The position numbers and the translations under genes were made by a program. The notes under the pieces are model-generated. The model ran no database searches. It worked only from the letters and a program-made list of their open reading frames with translations, and was not told where the DNA came from. From assembly GCF_022369455.1 (NCBI RefSeq), contig NZ_CP059599.1, positions 1,082,409-1,146,408 of the forward strand: 64,000 nucleotides of DNA. The letters are read 5' to 3'. Origin of the DNA: Campylobacter sp. RM5004. Its GTDB lineage: Bacteria > Campylobacterota > Campylobacteria > Campylobacterales > Campylobacteraceae. Numbering within the stretch: position 1 is the stretch's first letter; each line of letters begins with the position of its first letter. This document shows, piece by piece, positions 17,151-27,619 of this stretch.

Positions 17151-18697
17151 ATGATTATTATAACCTCTACTCGTTATGTAAATCCGGAACTAGAAATAGA
17201 ATTTGGAAAAGTACCACCATCGTTTTTGCCAATAGGTGGAAAAAAATTATATGAATATCAATCCTTGTTATTTAAAAACATAAATGATAAAATTATATTA
17301 ACTATACCAAAAAGTTATAAGCTTAATAAATATGATAGCTTAAAGTTAAAAGAACTTAAAATAAATATTATAAGACTAGATGGAAACTTAATATTAGGAC
17401 AATCATTATCTCAAGCAATTTGCTTAAATTTAACTGATACAAATTTAAAATAGGTTTAAAAACTTTACATAGAGATACATTTTTTTAAAGTTTGAATTTT
17501 TGGATAATAGCATAGGAATATCAAGAAGCAATAATAATTATAATTGGACTTATCTACTTAAAGATAAAAAACCTATATTTAATATAAAAAATAATCATGA
17601 ATTAAATACTAAAGATATACTAAATGGTTTCTTTGAAATTCAGAACATAAATTATTTTTTTTAAAATGCTTAATTAAATGTAATTATGATTTCAAACAAA
17701 CACTATCAAACTATTCAAAAACATATAATTTTAACTTGAGCATAAATCAAACCTGGCTTGATTGTGGTATTGCTACAAATTATTTCAATACTAAAAAACT
17801 ATAACCACAGAAAGAGCATTTAACTCATTGAAAACCATAAACGGTTATGTATGTAAAAGTTCTTCTATGGATAATAGAATAACAGCAGAACAAAATTGGT
17901 TTAGCTCTTTACCAAAAGAATTGTCTTTATATACCTCATTTTTATTTAAAAGACAATAAATGCTATACCGAATATCTTTATTTAAACACATTATCATAAC
18001 TTTATGTTTTCGGAAAAATCAACATAATTACTTAAGAAAGAATATTTTCAAGCTTAAAGAATTTGCTAAATACTTTACACAGCAATACAATAAACAAAAT
18101 TATTAATTATAATTACAAGTTAAAAACACAACAAAGATTGCAAAATTCTCTACAGAGACTAATTTTAATCTTGATAAAAATATTATTTATAATCAAAAAA
18201 TAAATATTAGCATAAATGAAATTATAAAAGATATTGATAGTAATTATATAGAATAAAAACAAAATAGTTTTATTCATGGAGATTTTTGTTTTAGCAATAT
18301 TTTATATAATTTTAAATCTGCTTCTGTAAAAACTATTGATCCTAGGGGTATGGATTTTGAAAACAACATAACACCATATGGAAATAGTTCATATGATTAT
18401 GTCAAGTTATTTCATTCAATTATTGGGCTACATGATTTTATAATAGCAAAACACTATGAATTAAAATTTAAAAACACAAATGATAATTATATAATTGATT
18501 TTAAATTATATATTGATAATAATATTAATGAAATACAAGATAAATTTTTAGAAATTTTTCAAAATTGTTTTGATATTAATGAGATTTATATTATTACAAT
18601 CCAACTCTTTTTATCAATGCTTCCACTTCATAGTGATGATTTAACAAAACAACATGTCTTACTTGCAAACGTAATAAGATTATATATAAAAATTTAA
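17151..18697 (+). pseudogene. Decayed nucleotidyltransferase-kinase fusion (capsule)
   Basis: Starts MIIITSTRYVNPELEIEFGK, then FLPIGGKKLYEYQ, as in sugar/polyol nucleotidyltransferase-like capsule proteins. The first stop is at 17451-17453. Matching sequence is then scattered over the frames: TLHRDTFF, NNYNWTYLL, WLDCGIATNYFNTKK, ITTERAFNSLKTINGY and ITAEQNWFSSLPKEL. Finally there is a phosphotransferase (APH/choline-kinase-like) loop FIHGDFCFSNILYN followed by IDPRG and a clean 115-codon tail ending at 18697. I count at least five frame changes or stops. The intact protein would have joined an activating nucleotidyltransferase-like domain to a small-molecule kinase-like domain. No function is likely to remain. 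Confidence 0.85.
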
Positions 18698-18706
18698 GGA
18701 ATTACC

Positions 18707-19452
18707 ATGACAATAATATTTCCAATGGCAGGACTTAGTAGTAGATTTTTTAAAGTAGGATATAAAGCACCAAAATATATGCTTCCTATAAATAACAATA
18801 CTTTATTTTATGAAGCGATTAATAGTTTTAATAAATATTTTGATGATTGTAATTTTTTATTTATTTGTAAAAAAGACTATGGTACTAAAGATTTTATTGT
18901 TAAAGAATGTGAAAAGTTAAATTTAAAAACTTATAAAATTATTGAACTTGATTTTGATACTTTAGGTCAAGCACATACTGTACATTTAGTATTAGAAAAA
19001 GCTAATATAAAAGATGAAATTTTAATTTTTAATATAGATACAATAAGACCGAATTTTCAGTTGCCAAATAAAGAAATTTTAACTAATTGTAATGGATATT
19101 TAGAAGTTTTTGAAGCAGATGGAGATAATTGGTAATTTATTCTGCCTGATACTAATAACTTAGTTTTAAAAACAACAGAAAAAGAATGTATATCATCTTT
19201 ATGCAGTAGTGGGTTTTATTATTTTAAAAATTCGGAAGATTTTATAAAAATTTTTCAAACAATGTTAGATAAAAATGAAACTTCAAAAAAAATGAATATT
19301 ACATAGCACCTATATATAACTATCTTATAAAAATAAAAAAAAATAATCAAATACTACTAAATAAAACAAAACGAAATTATTTATTGTGGAACCCCAAAGA
19401 AAAGAAAAAAGAATATGAAGCAATACTTGAAAGGAAAAAGAATGAATTTTAA
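18707..19452 (+). pseudogene. Decayed NTP transferase
   Basis: Begins IIFPMAGLSSRFFKVGYKAPKYML, a nucleotidyltransferase signature (G-x-x-SRF and K-P-like KAPK), with NIDTIRP as the metal/nucleotide acidic motif. A TAA at 19133-19135 interrupts DNW-stop-FILPDTNN in the same frame. Later an A-run slip near 19290 separates KNETSKK from KKNEYYIAPIYNYLI, which then runs to a stop at 19452. A nonsense codon plus a one-base slip are therefore enough to explain the break. Confidence 0.85.
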
Positions 19453-20633
19453 TGAAATAATAAATGATTTTAAAACTAATAGAATTGATATTAACACTAA
19501 ATTAATGTTAATAATAAAGTAAACATTAACGTTAATACAGATAGTGACTGGCAATGTTGTATTAAAAAATGACTTGGTTAGATGAAAATGAAAGAATTGG
19601 TATTAGTATACAAAATAGTGTTAACCATAAAAAGCTAATAATTGTTTATACAGGCAAGTGTAAATTAAAAAAATTAATATATTGTCTATTAATAAAAGAA
19701 ACACAGAAAATATTCAAATTCCTATATGTTTAAACTATTATTCTTTTAAAATAAATGGTAAAGAAAATTTAAATAGACTAATAGAAGCAAACCATGATTT
19801 AGTAAAAGTTTTTATATTAATTATGTTGACAAACCGACAACAATAGAATTGAAGACGAGATTTCATCAATATAAATATGAAGATTTAGTTAATATCTTGC
19901 AGAAATTATATAACATACAAGAATGCAGTATATATAATAGCATATATGATCAAATTTTTATAAAAAAGAAATTAGCAATTTATTTATTTGGACATCTAAG
20001 AATGTTTGAAAAACATATATAAATTTTTATAAACACATAGTAGATGCTAATATAATTGACGGTTATGATATTAATATTTTTATTCATACTTGGGATTAAA
20101 TGAGTGCAGATTATGTATTTGGTATTATAAAAATATAGTTTCAATAACAAATTAAATGAAATTAATGTTGATTTGTGTATTAGAAATGGAATTAACGAAA
20201 TTTATAAACCAAAAGAATTGCTTATAAAAACTCTTCCTAAAAATACTCATAGGCAAAAAATATCAAGAAAAAAGCATTATCTTTAGTTGAAAAATCTAAT
20301 ATTACCTATGATTGTATTATGTTTATAAGACCTGATTTACTATTTAAAAAAGATTTGAAAATTGATAACTTTTTTAATTTATATAAATTTGAAAAAACAA
20401 AGATGCTAAATTTAGAAATTGATGACACATATTTCTTTACATCCTCAAATATATTTAAAAGAATACCAGTAGCAGATCCTAGATATATTAATGAATGTGA
20501 TTTATTAGCTTTTCATTCTTCGCATGTATTAAATAATTTAGAATTAACTGTAATTAATAATAAAAATATACCGATTGATTATCAAATAAATAAAGATTTT
20601 ATCATACTAAGAGATATAGATAATACTCAATAA
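19442..20633 (+). pseudogene. Decayed capsule biosynthesis protein
   Basis: An ATG behind AAAGGAAAAAG starts MNFNEIINDFKTNRID but stops after about 30 codons. Further family-like pieces appear in shifting frames: RLIEANHDLVKVFI, LAIYLFGHLRMFEK, DGYDINIFIHTWD, and a final open stretch (20319-20633) beginning MFIRPDLLFKKDLKI. The HLRMFEK, IFIHTWD and RPD pattern resembles large, poorly characterised glycosyltransferase-like proteins of Campylobacter capsule loci. The 3' end overlaps the convergent TagF-like gene by 7 bases. Confidence 0.75.
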
Positions 20634-23122
20634 TTTTTAAAAACAACATTGTATAAATTTTTATATAAGCCTTTTATATAAAAATCAACACTACCAAAAC
20701 CATGCTTATGATAATCAAAATAGCCTTTATTATAAATATGGTTATACTGCTCTTCTTCGCTAAATTGAAAATATATAACTTTCTTTTTAAGCAAAGCAAA
20801 ATCAAAAGCAATTGATGAATAATCTGTAATTAAAACACTAGCCTTACATAGATATTCTTGAATATCAATATCTTGCATATTTATAACTTCTATGTAAGAA
20901 GATAATTTAAAATCATATAAATACTCAAGCATTGCAAAATGAGGCATAAAAACTACCTTATATCCACTATTTTTACACATATATTCTAATTCTTTACTAG
21001 TTAAAAGTTCTTTATAATTTTTATAATATAAACTATTATAAAAATTATCATTTTTCTTTCTTTTATATGTTTTTTTATCTATCTCACTTGCTAAATATTC
21101 TCTCCAAGTAGGAAAAATCAAAATCATTTTTTCTTGTTTAATCGCCCTGCTTTTTTCAATAAGTTTTTCAAACCTAGGCATTCCTGTAAGTACAACTTCT
21201 TTTGAGCTTAATTTATAATTGGAATAATCACTTGTAATAGAATTATATTCATAAATTGAACCTGTAATCATAAGCGCAATATTTTTTGAATTTAGCCAAT
21301 TTGATATATTATCCTTAGTAACTCCGTGCTGTAAAAATATAAAATGTTTATTAAATAAAGTATATTTTCCAAACCCTTTTAATAAGTAATTATCAGTATG
21401 TGAACTTATAATTTTTTTAGCTTTAAAAAGTGTTAATTTAAACCAAAATCCATAGCTAGAAACTACATTAAAACCTTTATTTTTAAGCCTTTGAAAATCA
21501 TTTGAATTTTTATCTATAACAAAAGCAATTTTTTGCTTAGGATAATTGTTTTTAATATACTCATAAAAATACTCTGCATTATCATTTGCTTTATATTTTC
21601 TATCAGCAAATAGCCATAGCTCATTATCTTTACAAAACAATCTTTGTTTTATGCTTTTATAAATGTTTTCATTGATATTAAGATTTTGCTCGTTTTTTAA
21701 ATACTCATAAAATTCAAAACCTTCATTTATAATATTTGTAGAAGTAAATCTTTTATAAAATAACTGTTTTATTTTATAAAAACTATTATCTTTTATTGTG
21801 AGCTTTTTATCATCTAAAACAACTTCAATATTTTTGATTTTAAAATCATTTTTAATATAAATTATTTTTTTATAAACAAACATATCTTTGAAAAAATCAA
21901 TTTGTTGAATCTTTACAAAATCAACTTTACATTCTTGATTATTCATAAAAATTTTAAAATCATTACTATCTTTTATATAACAGTAGCTTAAAATCAAATA
22001 TTCATTAGTATATTTTTCTAATTCACATTCACAAGCTTCAATCTGAATATCTTTAAATTTATTTAAAATACCTATTTTTAAAAAACCACCTAAAATTGAA
22101 TTATTTAAATTATTTTCATCAATGAAAGAAAAAATCTTCTCAAAGATGGTTATAAATTCATCGTATTCTTTTAATTTAATTACCTTTAAAGGTTTTAATA
22201 CAATATCCTTTACCATCCAATAAGTATCATAAATAATAGTTTGCTGTATAAAATCAGGAATATATCCCAGTTTGTTTTGTGTGTGCTCAAGTAGGGCTAA
22301 ATATCCACGAGATGGAACATCTAAAAAATATCTTTTATCTTTTAATTTTTTATCAAGTGTAGAACTCTCATCAGCTCTTTTTCTATAAAAATATCTAGCG
22401 TTTTCTATAAAAATTGCATCTTTATCTAAATTATCTAATAAATATTCATTTATAAATTTAGCATCTTCAAAACAAGGTTTTAAGTCTTCATTAAATCTAA
22501 AATCTTTAATTAATTCGGTTTTAATTAAAACTGTAGCAACTGAGAGCTGGATATTTTTATCTAAATTTTTAATTTTTATAGCTTTTCTATTTTTAAATTT
22601 AAAATTTAAAGGGTGATTATCTTTATAAAAATTATCTTTTTCATGATAAAAGATTATGTTTGCACTTACCATTGCAAGATTTTTATTTTTTGATATTTCT
22701 ATATCTATATTTTTAAAAAAATCTTTATCTAAAAAATCATCTGGATCACAAAAGGTTATCCAAGGAGTTTTAACATATTTAAGTCCAAGATTTCTAGCAC
22801 TTGCTTGACCGCCGTTCTCTTTATAAATATAAGTAATATTATTTGGATATTGCTTTTGATATCTTTTAATAATACTAGCTGAATTATCAGTTGAGCCATC
22901 ATCTACCATTATTAAAAATATACTTTTTTCAAACCTTATTGTTTGATTTATGATTGAAGTAAAAAAATCATCTAAATATTTTTCTACATTATAAACAGCT
23001 AAGACTATTGTGTAGGTTGAGTAGGGTTTATAAGGTAATTTTAAAATTTGTTTTTTAGATAATTTAATCTTTAAATCATAAAACACTTCTTTTAAATGCG
23101 TAATTTTATATTTATATGTCAT
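20627..23122 (-). CDS. GT2 domain fused to CDP-glycerol glycerophosphotransferase (TagF-like) domain
   Basis: 831 residues. The N-terminal GT2 domain (about 35-260) has YTIVLAVYNVEKYL, VDDGSTDNS and CDPDDFLD. The C-terminal about 350 residues match the TagB/TagF-type glycerophosphotransferase fold: LWLFADRKYKANDNAEYFY, FLQHGVTKD, LTGMPRFEKL, FPTWREYL and VLITDYSSIAFDFALL. It could add a sugar and then a polyol phosphate, or prime and extend a phosphodiester-linked segment. It is the only leftward gene between 5.4 and 31 kb and starts 38 bases from the next, divergent gene. No intact gene for CDP-glycerol or a similar activated polyol is in the window; the nearest candidates are the decayed genes just upstream. 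Confidence 0.88.
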   Translation of the reverse strand: MTYKYKITHLKEVFYDLKIKLSKKQILKLPYKPYSTYTIVLAVYNVEKYLDDFFTSIINQTIRFEKSIFLIMVDDGSTDNSASIIKRYQKQYPNNITYIYKENGGQASARNLGLKYVKTPWITFCDPDDFLDKDFFKNIDIEISKNKNLAMVSANIIFYHEKDNFYKDNHPLNFKFKNRKAIKIKNLDKNIQLSVATVLIKTELIKDFRFNEDLKPCFEDAKFINEYLLDNLDKDAIFIENARYFYRKRADESSTLDKKLKDKRYFLDVPSRGYLALLEHTQNKLGYIPDFIQQTIIYDTYWMVKDIVLKPLKVIKLKEYDEFITIFEKIFSFIDENNLNNSILGGFLKIGILNKFKDIQIEACECELEKYTNEYLILSYCYIKDSNDFKIFMNNQECKVDFVKIQQIDFFKDMFVYKKIIYIKNDFKIKNIEVVLDDKKLTIKDNSFYKIKQLFYKRFTSTNIINEGFEFYEYLKNEQNLNINENIYKSIKQRLFCKDNELWLFADRKYKANDNAEYFYEYIKNNYPKQKIAFVIDKNSNDFQRLKNKGFNVVSSYGFWFKLTLFKAKKIISSHTDNYLLKGFGKYTLFNKHFIFLQHGVTKDNISNWLNSKNIALMITGSIYEYNSITSDYSNYKLSSKEVVLTGMPRFEKLIEKSRAIKQEKMILIFPTWREYLASEIDKKTYKRKKNDNFYNSLYYKNYKELLTSKELEYMCKNSGYKVVFMPHFAMLEYLYDFKLSSYIEVINMQDIDIQEYLCKASVLITDYSSIAFDFALLKKKVIYFQFSEEEQYNHIYNKGYFDYHKHGFGSVDFYIKGLYKNLYNVVFKNY

Positions 23123-23160
23123 AATAAACCTTATTTAATTTTCAATATTTTAGGATAAAA

Positions 23161-24186
23161 ATGCAAATTAGTATAATATCAACAGTATGTTATAAAAATA
23201 AAAATCATTTTATATATAAAAGAGCTTTAGAACTAATTGAGTATTTTAAAAACACAAATTACGAATTTATAATCTCAGATGCAAGCAAAGACAAAATACT
23301 AACTTCTAATTATCCAAACATAAAAATCATACAAAGTAAATATCAAAACCCATTTTCTCCAGCACAAGCAAGAAATGAAGCCATAATGTATTCTAGTAAA
23401 AAATATATACTATTTTACGATATAGATTTATCAAATGACAATAACTTTTTCATTAAATTATCAAATAAAATACAACAAGAATTAGAAACTAGTATAAAAA
23501 AATTTATTTTAATTCCTTTTGTATATTTAAGCCAAACCGGAACAAAAGAATTTGAAACAAATAAAAATTTGCAAATATTAAAAAATAGCTATTTAGATGG
23601 TTCAAGAAAATTTGTAGAAAACATAGGTCTTAATGGTGTTGTTATGATTATCAATAAAGAATATTTAAAAAATATAGGTTTATTTAATATAAATTTCCAA
23701 GGGCATGGAGGTGAAGACTTGGAACTAGTTCATAGATTAATTGCAAATAATCCTCATTCAAAAAAACCAGATGATTATTACATTAATGAAACCTCCAATG
23801 TAGTTGCAAATCTTAAAGGATTTAGAAAATACATGGCATATTATACTTTACCATTATTCTTTGAAGATTTATTTTTGGTTCATAGATGGCATGATAGGCC
23901 ATTATTTGATAATTTTTATTTTAAAAAATCAAATAATCAAGATTTGCTAGTAAGCAAAATGAAAGAATATGATAGTAAAAACAAAAATATTTGGAAAGCT
24001 GAAAAAGAATTTGATTTTGACAGTTATCTAAAAAATTTGTGTAAAAAATACAATATTCAAAATAGCATAGGTTTATATTCTTATGATAAAAATAATAAAA
24101 AATCAAATTTTAAATCAAAATTAAGAAAATTAATTACTAGACCAAAAGAATTTTTTAAAGATATTAAAATAAGGAAATACAAATGA
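23161..24186 (+). CDS. Glycosyltransferase, capsule (GT-A type with GGED motif)
   Basis: 341 residues. N-terminal ISIISTVCYKN, QARNEAI, then YDIDLS as the metal-binding acidic motif. A distal FQGHGGEDLELVHRL resembles the galactosyltransferase C-terminal signature found in predicted capsule glycosyltransferases (COG4092-like) and chondroitin-synthase-type enzymes. The basic tail is LRKLITRPKEFF. An AGGATAAAA site precedes the ATG, and the end overlaps the phosphohexomutase by 4 bases. Donor sugar not determined. Confidence 0.8.
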   Translation: MQISIISTVCYKNKNHFIYKRALELIEYFKNTNYEFIISDASKDKILTSNYPNIKIIQSKYQNPFSPAQARNEAIMYSSKKYILFYDIDLSNDNNFFIKLSNKIQQELETSIKKFILIPFVYLSQTGTKEFETNKNLQILKNSYLDGSRKFVENIGLNGVVMIINKEYLKNIGLFNINFQGHGGEDLELVHRLIANNPHSKKPDDYYINETSNVVANLKGFRKYMAYYTLPLFFEDLFLVHRWHDRPLFDNFYFKKSNNQDLLVSKMKEYDSKNKNIWKAEKEFDFDSYLKNLCKKYNIQNSIGLYSYDKNNKKSNFKSKLRKLITRPKEFFKDIKIRKYK

Positions 24187-25589
24187 AACACATATTTAGA
24201 GAATACGATATTCGTGGGATATTTGGAACTGAGATTAACCCTAGTTTTACCAAGGCTTTAGGTTTTATTTTAGGCAAAATTATGCTAAATAAAAATGCAA
24301 AAAGTGTAAGTGTTGGTTATGATACAAGACTTAGCAATAAAGTCTTAAATAATGCTCTAATTTATGGACTAAACAAAGCTGGAATCAAAGTTTATTCATT
24401 AGGACTTGTTCCTACTCCACTTGGATATTTTAGCAATTATGCTTGCAAAATTGATGCAAATATTATGATAACAGCGTCACATAATCCTAAAGAATACAAT
24501 GGCTTTAAGATTACAATTAATAAAGAAAGTTTTTTTGCAACTGAACTTGCAAATATTTATGATGAAGTGGCACTCTACTTAAAAGATTTTGATAATAAGA
24601 TTGAAGATACTGAATATGAAGAATTAGATATAAAAACAAAATATATTGAATTTTTACAAAAAGAATTTGCTCATCTTAAAAACGCTAATTTAAATCTAGC
24701 AATCGATACAGCTAGTGGTGCAGCTTGTAAAGTAGTAGCTAATATTTTAGATACTCTAAATATCAAATATGCTCATTATTTTAGTGAATTTGATGGCGAA
24801 TTTAAAGCACATGAACCAGATCCAACACATGAAGAAAATCTATTTGCTATTAAAAATGAGCTTAATTTTAGTGATTTTAGAAGTCCTTGCCCTACTCCAC
24901 TTTATAAAAATGGCTATGTTAAAAATACTGCTACACTAGGCTTTGGCTTTGATGGCGATGCTGATAGGGTTGTTTGTATTCTAAAAGATAAGATTATAAA
25001 AGGCGATGAACTTTGTTATCTTTTTGCAAATGATATTAAAAATCCTAAAATCCTTTGCGAAGTAAAATGCTCTAAAATAATTTTTGATAAAATAAATGAG
25101 CTTGGCACTTGCACAATGTGTAAAACTGGTCATTCAAATATCAAAAAAGTTATAAAAGAGCAAAATATTGACCTAGCAGCTGAACTTAGCGGACATGTAT
25201 TCTTTAATGACAAATATTATGGATACGATGATGCAATTTATTCTATGCTAAGAATTATTGAACTTTATTTAAAAAATCCTGATTTTATAGGAGTTTTAAA
25301 TAAATTACCTAAGAGTTATTCAAGTGATGAGATAAAAATAAAAGTAAAAGAAGAAGATAAATTTAATATCATAAATACTTATAAAGAAAAAACAAAATCT
25401 CTTAATCTAAATGCTAAACTTATTGAAATAGATGGAGTAAGATTGGAATTTGAAAACGGATTTTCATTACTTCGTGCAAGTAATACAAGTCCTTATTTAG
25501 TAGCTAGATTTGAAAGCGTAAGCCAAGAAAATCTAAAAGAAATAAGTGATTTTACATATAAACTTTTAAATGAAATTATTAAGAATTAA
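24183..25589 (+). CDS. Phosphomannomutase/phosphoglucomutase
   Basis: 468 residues, alpha-D-phosphohexomutase family. The active-site serine loop is TASHNPKEYNGFK (about 97-109), the metal loop FGFDGDADRV, and the C-terminal phosphate-binding loop RASNTSPYLVARFE. It interconverts hexose 6-phosphate and 1-phosphate, giving precursor for GDP-mannose or UDP-glucose, the latter being the substrate of Ugd. It lies between a capsule glycosyltransferase and the kps export genes. Preference for mannose or glucose cannot be set from sequence. Confidence 0.92.
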   Translation: MKHIFREYDIRGIFGTEINPSFTKALGFILGKIMLNKNAKSVSVGYDTRLSNKVLNNALIYGLNKAGIKVYSLGLVPTPLGYFSNYACKIDANIMITASHNPKEYNGFKITINKESFFATELANIYDEVALYLKDFDNKIEDTEYEELDIKTKYIEFLQKEFAHLKNANLNLAIDTASGAACKVVANILDTLNIKYAHYFSEFDGEFKAHEPDPTHEENLFAIKNELNFSDFRSPCPTPLYKNGYVKNTATLGFGFDGDADRVVCILKDKIIKGDELCYLFANDIKNPKILCEVKCSKIIFDKINELGTCTMCKTGHSNIKKVIKEQNIDLAAELSGHVFFNDKYYGYDDAIYSMLRIIELYLKNPDFIGVLNKLPKSYSSDEIKIKVKEEDKFNIINTYKEKTKSLNLNAKLIEIDGVRLEFENGFSLLRASNTSPYLVARFESVSQENLKEISDFTYKLLNEIIKN

Positions 25590-25629
25590 TTACTAAATAA
25601 GTTTAAGTAAATATAATCTTAAATTTTAA

Positions 25630-25649
25630 AATACCCTTTAAAGGGTATT
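25630..25649. repeat. Perfect 20-base palindrome upstream of kpsS
   Basis: AATACCCTTT followed directly by AAAGGGTATT, sitting in the 81-base gap between the phosphohexomutase and kpsS. It may be an operator, a processing site, or a weak terminator followed by TAATATATT. Confidence 0.5.
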
Positions 25650-25670
25650 AATATATTATGAAAAGTTAGT

Positions 25671-26855
25671 ATGAATATAGGTAGTTTAATTAATAAATTT
25701 AATAATGAAAATATTTTATTTTTACAAGGCCCATTAGGTCCATTTTTTAAGCGATTTAGCAAATGCTTAACTGAAAATAATAAAGTTTATAAGATTAATT
25801 TTACTGCGGGAGACTTTGTATTCTATCCATCTAAATATAATTATAAAGATAATTTAAGTAACCTAAAATCTTACTTAGATAATTTTTATAAAACCAACAA
25901 TATAACTTGTATTATATTATTTGGAGATACTCGCCCAATTCATGAAATAGCAATTAATTTAGCAAAAAGACAAGATATTAAAATCTATGTATTTGAAGAA
26001 GGCTATTTAAGACCAAATTACATAACATGTGAGCTAAACGGCGTAAATGCAAACTCGCTAATGAGTAAAAATAAAAATGATTATAAACAATTAAATATAT
26101 ATAAGGAAAACTCAAAACTATTTAAATCAAGCTTTAACATAATGGCTTTATATGCCTTAATTTATTATACTTTTAGCATAATATTCGCCTGTTTTTACAA
26201 TAATAAAAACTATCATAGACCATTAAATGTTATGGAGCTTTTTAGATGGTTTAGGCATTTTTACAGAAAAGCAAAATATTATTTTAAAGAAAAAAATGTA
26301 GATAATCTAGCTAAAAAATATCATAAAAAATACTTTTTAGCAGTTCTTCAAGTTCACAATGATAGCCAGATAAGAAAGCATTTTAAAGATAAAGGTATGA
26401 AAAAATTTATAGTAAAAACTATAAAATCTTTTGCTAAAAGCAAATCAAAAAGCGTTTTAATCTTTAAACATCATCCACTAGATATAGCATATACTGATTA
26501 TACAAACATTATAAATGAACTTACAAAAAGACTAGGAATTAGCGATAAAGTATTTTATATACATCGTGGGCATTTGCCAACTTTATTAAGAAATGCAAAA
26601 GGCTGTATTTGTATAAATAGCACGGTTGGAATGCAAGCACTTTATCATAACTGCCCTACTATTGCTTTAGGAAATGCAATTTATGATATAGATGCACTTG
26701 TTTATAAAAAATCACTTGATAGCTTTTGGCAAAATGCACATAATTTTGTAAGCGATTATGATTTATGCTTGAAATTTCAAGGATATTTATTAAAAAACAA
26801 TCAATATAATGCAAACTTTTACTTAAATTTCAAAGAATTTGAAATAGGAAATTAA
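25671..26855 (+). CDS. kpsS: Capsule lipid-linker Kdo transferase
   Basis: 394 residues, normal for KpsS, a cytoplasmic beta-Kdo transferase that starts the poly-Kdo linker on phosphatidylglycerol for group 2 capsules. Features: LFLQGPLGPFFKRF near the start, IILFGDTRPIHEIA, FEEGYLRPNYIT, and the retaining-type C-terminal region FKHHPLD, HRGHLPTLL and CINSTVGMQALYHNCP. Its partner kpsC is not in the window. kpsM starts 3 bases after the stop. Confidence 0.93.
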   Translation: MNIGSLINKFNNENILFLQGPLGPFFKRFSKCLTENNKVYKINFTAGDFVFYPSKYNYKDNLSNLKSYLDNFYKTNNITCIILFGDTRPIHEIAINLAKRQDIKIYVFEEGYLRPNYITCELNGVNANSLMSKNKNDYKQLNIYKENSKLFKSSFNIMALYALIYYTFSIIFACFYNNKNYHRPLNVMELFRWFRHFYRKAKYYFKEKNVDNLAKKYHKKYFLAVLQVHNDSQIRKHFKDKGMKKFIVKTIKSFAKSKSKSVLIFKHHPLDIAYTDYTNIINELTKRLGISDKVFYIHRGHLPTLLRNAKGCICINSTVGMQALYHNCPTIALGNAIYDIDALVYKKSLDSFWQNAHNFVSDYDLCLKFQGYLLKNNQYNANFYLNFKEFEIGN

Positions 26856-26857
26856 AA

Positions 26858-27619
26858 ATGTGGCATATCATAAACGCGCTTATTTTAAGGGAACTTAAAA
26901 CTAGATTTGGTAAAAATGAAACCTTAGGATATATTTGGGTTATATTTGAACCTATGATGCACATTTTATTTATGCTAATAATTTTTACAATGATTAGAGA
27001 TAAGGTCTTGCCACAAGTTCCATTTTCACTATTTTTAATATCAGGAATGGTTCCGTTTTTTATGTTTAGAAATATTGTTAATTTTATAATGAATGGAATT
27101 GATGCAAACAGAAGTTTATTTACATATAAACCAGTTAGACCCATACATGTTTTCTTGGCAAGAGCATTGCTTGAAGGTATAATTTACTTTATAGCTTTTT
27201 GTATATTGATAATCATTACTGGATACTTCTTAGATTATAATGTAAAACCAAATAATTTAATTTATTCGCTGTTAATTTTTATATGGACTGTAATTTTTGC
27301 ATTTTCACTAGGTTTATTGTTTGCTGTATTGTTCCATGGTAAAGATATAATAAAGAATGTAATAAATTATTTGTTGGCTATAATGTATTTTAGCTCTGCA
27401 ATTATTTTTCCGTTATGGATAATACCTAATCAGCTTATTGATTTTCTAGCTTATAATCCAATTTTACATATAATTGAGCTATTTAAAGAAAATTATTTTG
27501 AAACCTACCCTGTTGTAGCACAAATAAATATTGAATATCCTTTGCTTTGTACCTTGGTATTATTATTCTTTAGCCTTGGAATATATTATAAAAGAAGAGT
27601 GGAGCTAGGAACTGCATGA
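26858..27619 (+). CDS. kpsM: Capsule ABC exporter permease
   Basis: 253 residues with about six membrane spans, ABC-2 type. It opens ALILRELKTRFGKNETLGYIWVIFEP-like (the ETLGYIW motif is typical of KpsM/Wzm). With KpsT it moves the lipid-linked polysaccharide across the inner membrane. The ATG overlap with kpsT (27616-27619) indicates coupled translation. Confidence 0.95.
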   Translation: MWHIINALILRELKTRFGKNETLGYIWVIFEPMMHILFMLIIFTMIRDKVLPQVPFSLFLISGMVPFFMFRNIVNFIMNGIDANRSLFTYKPVRPIHVFLARALLEGIIYFIAFCILIIITGYFLDYNVKPNNLIYSLLIFIWTVIFAFSLGLLFAVLFHGKDIIKNVINYLLAIMYFSSAIIFPLWIIPNQLIDFLAYNPILHIIELFKENYFETYPVVAQINIEYPLLCTLVLLFFSLGIYYKRRVELGTA

